Part shown: positions 6,275 to 8,117 of the stretch, one piece after another | How positions within the stretch are numbered: position 1 is the stretch's first letter | How the letters are laid out: each line of letters begins with the position of its first letter | DNA from: Gammaproteobacteria bacterium | GTDB lineage: Bacteria > Pseudomonadota > Gammaproteobacteria > Chromatiales > Sedimenticolaceae | DNA: 8,117 nucleotides | NCBI GenBank assembly: GCA_020445245.1 | Contig: JAGRHB010000072.1 | Span: 1-8,117, forward strand | Direction: 5' to 3' | Position numbers and translations under genes: made by a program | Notes under the pieces: generated by a model | The model's input: the letters and a program-made list of their open reading frames with translations, nothing else | Told to the model about the DNA's origin: nothing | Database searches by the model: none

Positions 6275-8117
6275 ATGCATGCCTCGCTGAGCAAGCGCCT
6301 CAAGGAAGGTGGATTCCTGCTGTTGCTGGCGATCGGTGCCTATTTCCTGATGGCGCTGTTTTCCTATTCGCCGGACGACCCGAGCTGGGTGTTCGAGAGC
6401 GCCAAGCAACACGCCGACAACGCCGGCGGAGTGGCGGGGGCGTGGGCTGCCAGCGTGCTGTTCATGCTGTTCGGCAAGGTCGCGTACGTATTCCCGCTGA
6501 TGATTGCCTGGGGCGGCTGGCTGATGTTTCGCGAACGCGACGACCAGCAGCACAGCGTCTATCTGCGCATCGCGCGCTGGATCGGCTTCGTGCTCACCGT
6601 GCTCAGCGCCACGGCGCTCGCCTCGTTGCGTATGGGCGGGGTCGACTCACTGCCGGAGGGCCCAGGTGGCATTACCGGCGATCTGATCAGCAGCTCGGGC
6701 ACCGCCGTGCTGAACGAGGCCGGGGCGATCCTGCTGCTGCTGACCCTGTTGCTGGTCGGTATCACCTTGTTTGCCGGTGTGTCCTGGCTGGCGGTGATGG
6801 ACGGCGTCGGCGGCTTCCTGCTCAACGTATGGCGCCAGGGCGTCGGGCTGCTCGGGAGTCTCGCGGAGAAGCGGCAGGCCAGCCGGATGAAGCAGGAACG
6901 CCAGGAGGTGGTGAAGAAGGAGAAGCAGCGCAAGCGCGACAAGCCGCCACCGGTGATCGAGAAGAAAGAGCCGGAGATCCGCACCAGCGTGCGGGTCGAA
7001 AAGGAACGGCAGATGACCCTGCTCGAGCCGGAGCCCAATACCGAACTGCCGCCGCTCGGCCTGCTCGACCCGCCGCAGAAGAGTGGCAAGGGCTTGTCGA
7101 CCGAGGCGCTGCAGGCGCTGTCGGGACAGGTCGAGCGCAAGCTCGCCGATTTCGGTGTCTCGGCCGAGGTCACGGCGGTGCACCCCGGGCCTGTGGTGAC
7201 TCTGTTCGAACTGCAGCTGGCCCCCGGCACCAAGGCCAGTAAGGTGACCAATCTGTCGAAGGACCTTGCGCGCGCCCTGTCCGTGGTGTCGGTGCGCGTG
7301 GTCGAGGTCATCCCGGGCAAGACGGTGATCGGTCTGGAGATCCCCAACGAATACCGCGAGATGGTGCACCTCAGCGAGACCCTGCGCTCCGAGCCCTACG
7401 ACCGCTCAAAATCGCCGCTGACGCTGGCGCTGGGCAAGGACATCGTCGGGGAGCCGGTCGTCGCGGACCTCGCCAAGATGCCGCACGCGCTGATCGCGGG
7501 GACGACCGGATCCGGCAAGTCGGTGGCCGTCAACGCGATGATCCTGAGCCTGGTGTACAAGGCCACGGCGGAAGAGATCCGCCTGATCATGATCGACCCG
7601 AAGATGCTGGAGCTATCAGTCTACGAGGGGATCCCGCACCTGCTCACACCAGTGGTCACCGACATGAAAGAGGCGGCCAACGCGCTGCGCTGGTGTGTTG
7701 CCGAGATGGAACGACGCTACCGGCTGATGGCGGCGCTGGGTGTGCGCAATATTGCCGGCTACAACAAGAAGGTGAAGGATGCCGCCAAGGCGGGTGAGCC
7801 GATCAAGGATCCGTTGTTCAAGCGCGAGCCAGATCCGATCACCGGCGATCTGCCGGAAATCCCCGACCTGAAGACCATCCCCTACATCGTCGTCGTGATC
7901 GACGAGTTTGCCGACATGATGATGGTGGTCGGCAAGAAGGTCGAAGAGCTGATTGCCCGGCTGGCACAAAAGGCACGTGCCGCCGGCGTCCACCTGCTGC
8001 TGGCGACGCAGCGGCCCTCGGTGGATGTGATCACCGGCCTGATCAAGGCCAACATCCCAACCCGCATTGCCTTCCAGGTGTCGTCGCGCGTCGATTCGCG
8101 CACCATCCTCGACCAGA
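6275..8117 (+). CDS. ftsK: DNA translocase FtsK, N-terminal and motor part (partial)
   Basis: The frame is open for 614 codons to the right edge, so the end is missing. FtsK anchors at the division septum and pumps DNA during chromosome dimer resolution, activating XerCD. Hydrophobic membrane segments lie at about 14-31, 54-85, 102-118 and 152-172, followed by a charged Lys/Glu/Arg-rich linker. The alpha domain begins near residue 274 ([17 protein letters not shown]). The RecA-like motor carries Walker A GTTGSGKS (409-416) and Walker B VVVIDEF (Asp543), then [12 protein letters not shown] and the [13 protein letters not shown] block. The C-terminal gamma winged helix that reads KOPS is off the edge. 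The linker is only about 100 residues, against roughly 600 in E. coli. The ATG at 6275 is the only usual start after the in-frame stop at 6236, though no clear Shine-Dalgarno precedes it. Confidence 0.96.
   Translation, partial: MHASLSKRLKEGGFLLLLAIGAYFLMALFSYSPDDPSWVFESAKQHADNAGGVAGAWAASVLFMLFGKVAYVFPLMIAWGGWLMFRERDDQQHSVYLRIARWIGFVLTVLSATALASLRMGGVDSLPEGPGGITGDLISSSGTAVLNEAGAILLLLTLLLVGITLFAGVSWLAVMDGVGGFLLNVWRQGVGLLGSLAEKRQASRMKQERQEVVKKEKQRKRDKPPPVIEKKEPEIRTSVRVEKERQMTLLEPEPNTELPPLGLLDPPQKSGKGLSTEALQALSGQVERKLADFGVSAEVTAVHPGPVVTLFELQLAPGTKASKVTNLSKDLARALSVVSVRVVEVIPGKTVIGLEIPNEYREMVHLSETLRSEPYDRSKSPLTLALGKDIVGEPVVADLAKMPHALIAGTTGSGKSVAVNAMILSLVYKATAEEIRLIMIDPKMLELSVYEGIPHLLTPVVTDMKEAANALRWCVAEMERRYRLMAALGVRNIAGYNKKVKDAAKAGEPIKDPLFKREPDPITGDLPEIPDLKTIPYIVVVIDEFADMMMVVGKKVEELIARLAQKARAAGVHLLLATQRPSVDVITGLIKANIPTRIAFQVSSRVDSRTILDQ

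Noticed and set aside
5118..6280. Both ald and ftsK begin ATGCAT (Met-His)
   Set aside because: The flanking bases differ and no longer repeat is shared, so coincidence is the simplest explanation.

Overview
This window is a stretch of conserved housekeeping chromosome from a high-GC proteobacterium, most likely a gammaproteobacterium. The clue is gene order: clpA, infA, bpt, aat, trxB and ftsK lie together as in Pseudomonas, and the equivalent E. coli region is clpA-infA-aat-cydC-cydD-trxB-lrp-ftsK. Both comparisons are from memory. I see no phage, transposon, tRNA, rRNA or CRISPR signature, and no stretch over 300 bases lacks a gene.

Layout, left to right. The 3' end of clpA (+) runs convergently into infA (-). 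infA is the last of four minus-strand genes. Reading with transcription they are a FemAB-like/DUF482 acyltransferase gene (3188 to 2013), aat, bpt, and then infA, which has its own extended -10 promoter. The DUF482/aat and aat/bpt junctions are both 4-base ATGA overlaps, so these three genes look translationally coupled. Divergent from the DUF482 gene is a YcgR-type PilZ protein gene (+). It converges on trxB (-) across a strong GC hairpin. trxB is divergent from ald (+, alanine dehydrogenase), which is followed by an AT-rich gap and ftsK (+), cut by the right edge.

How the genes work together. Aat and Bpt attach Leu/Phe or Leu to protein N-termini and so create bacterial N-degrons. ClpA, with the ClpS adaptor (outside the window if present), unfolds such substrates for ClpP. 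The left part is therefore an N-end-rule degradation locus beside infA. The DUF482 protein is the least understood member. It has no assigned reaction, but it resembles the FemAB group, whose fold is related to that of Aat and Bpt, so a third aminoacyl-tRNA-dependent transferase coupled to the two known ones is a reasonable hypothesis. The PilZ protein keeps both c-di-GMP-binding motifs. TrxB and Ald are canonical soluble redox enzymes with intact catalytic residues. FtsK is a membrane-anchored DNA translocase with an unusually short linker.

The main candidates for novelty are the three-transferase operon, the overlapping divergent promoter between the DUF482 and PilZ genes, and local departures from the usual gene order: the DUF482/PilZ pair between aat and trxB, and ald where E. 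coli has lrp.
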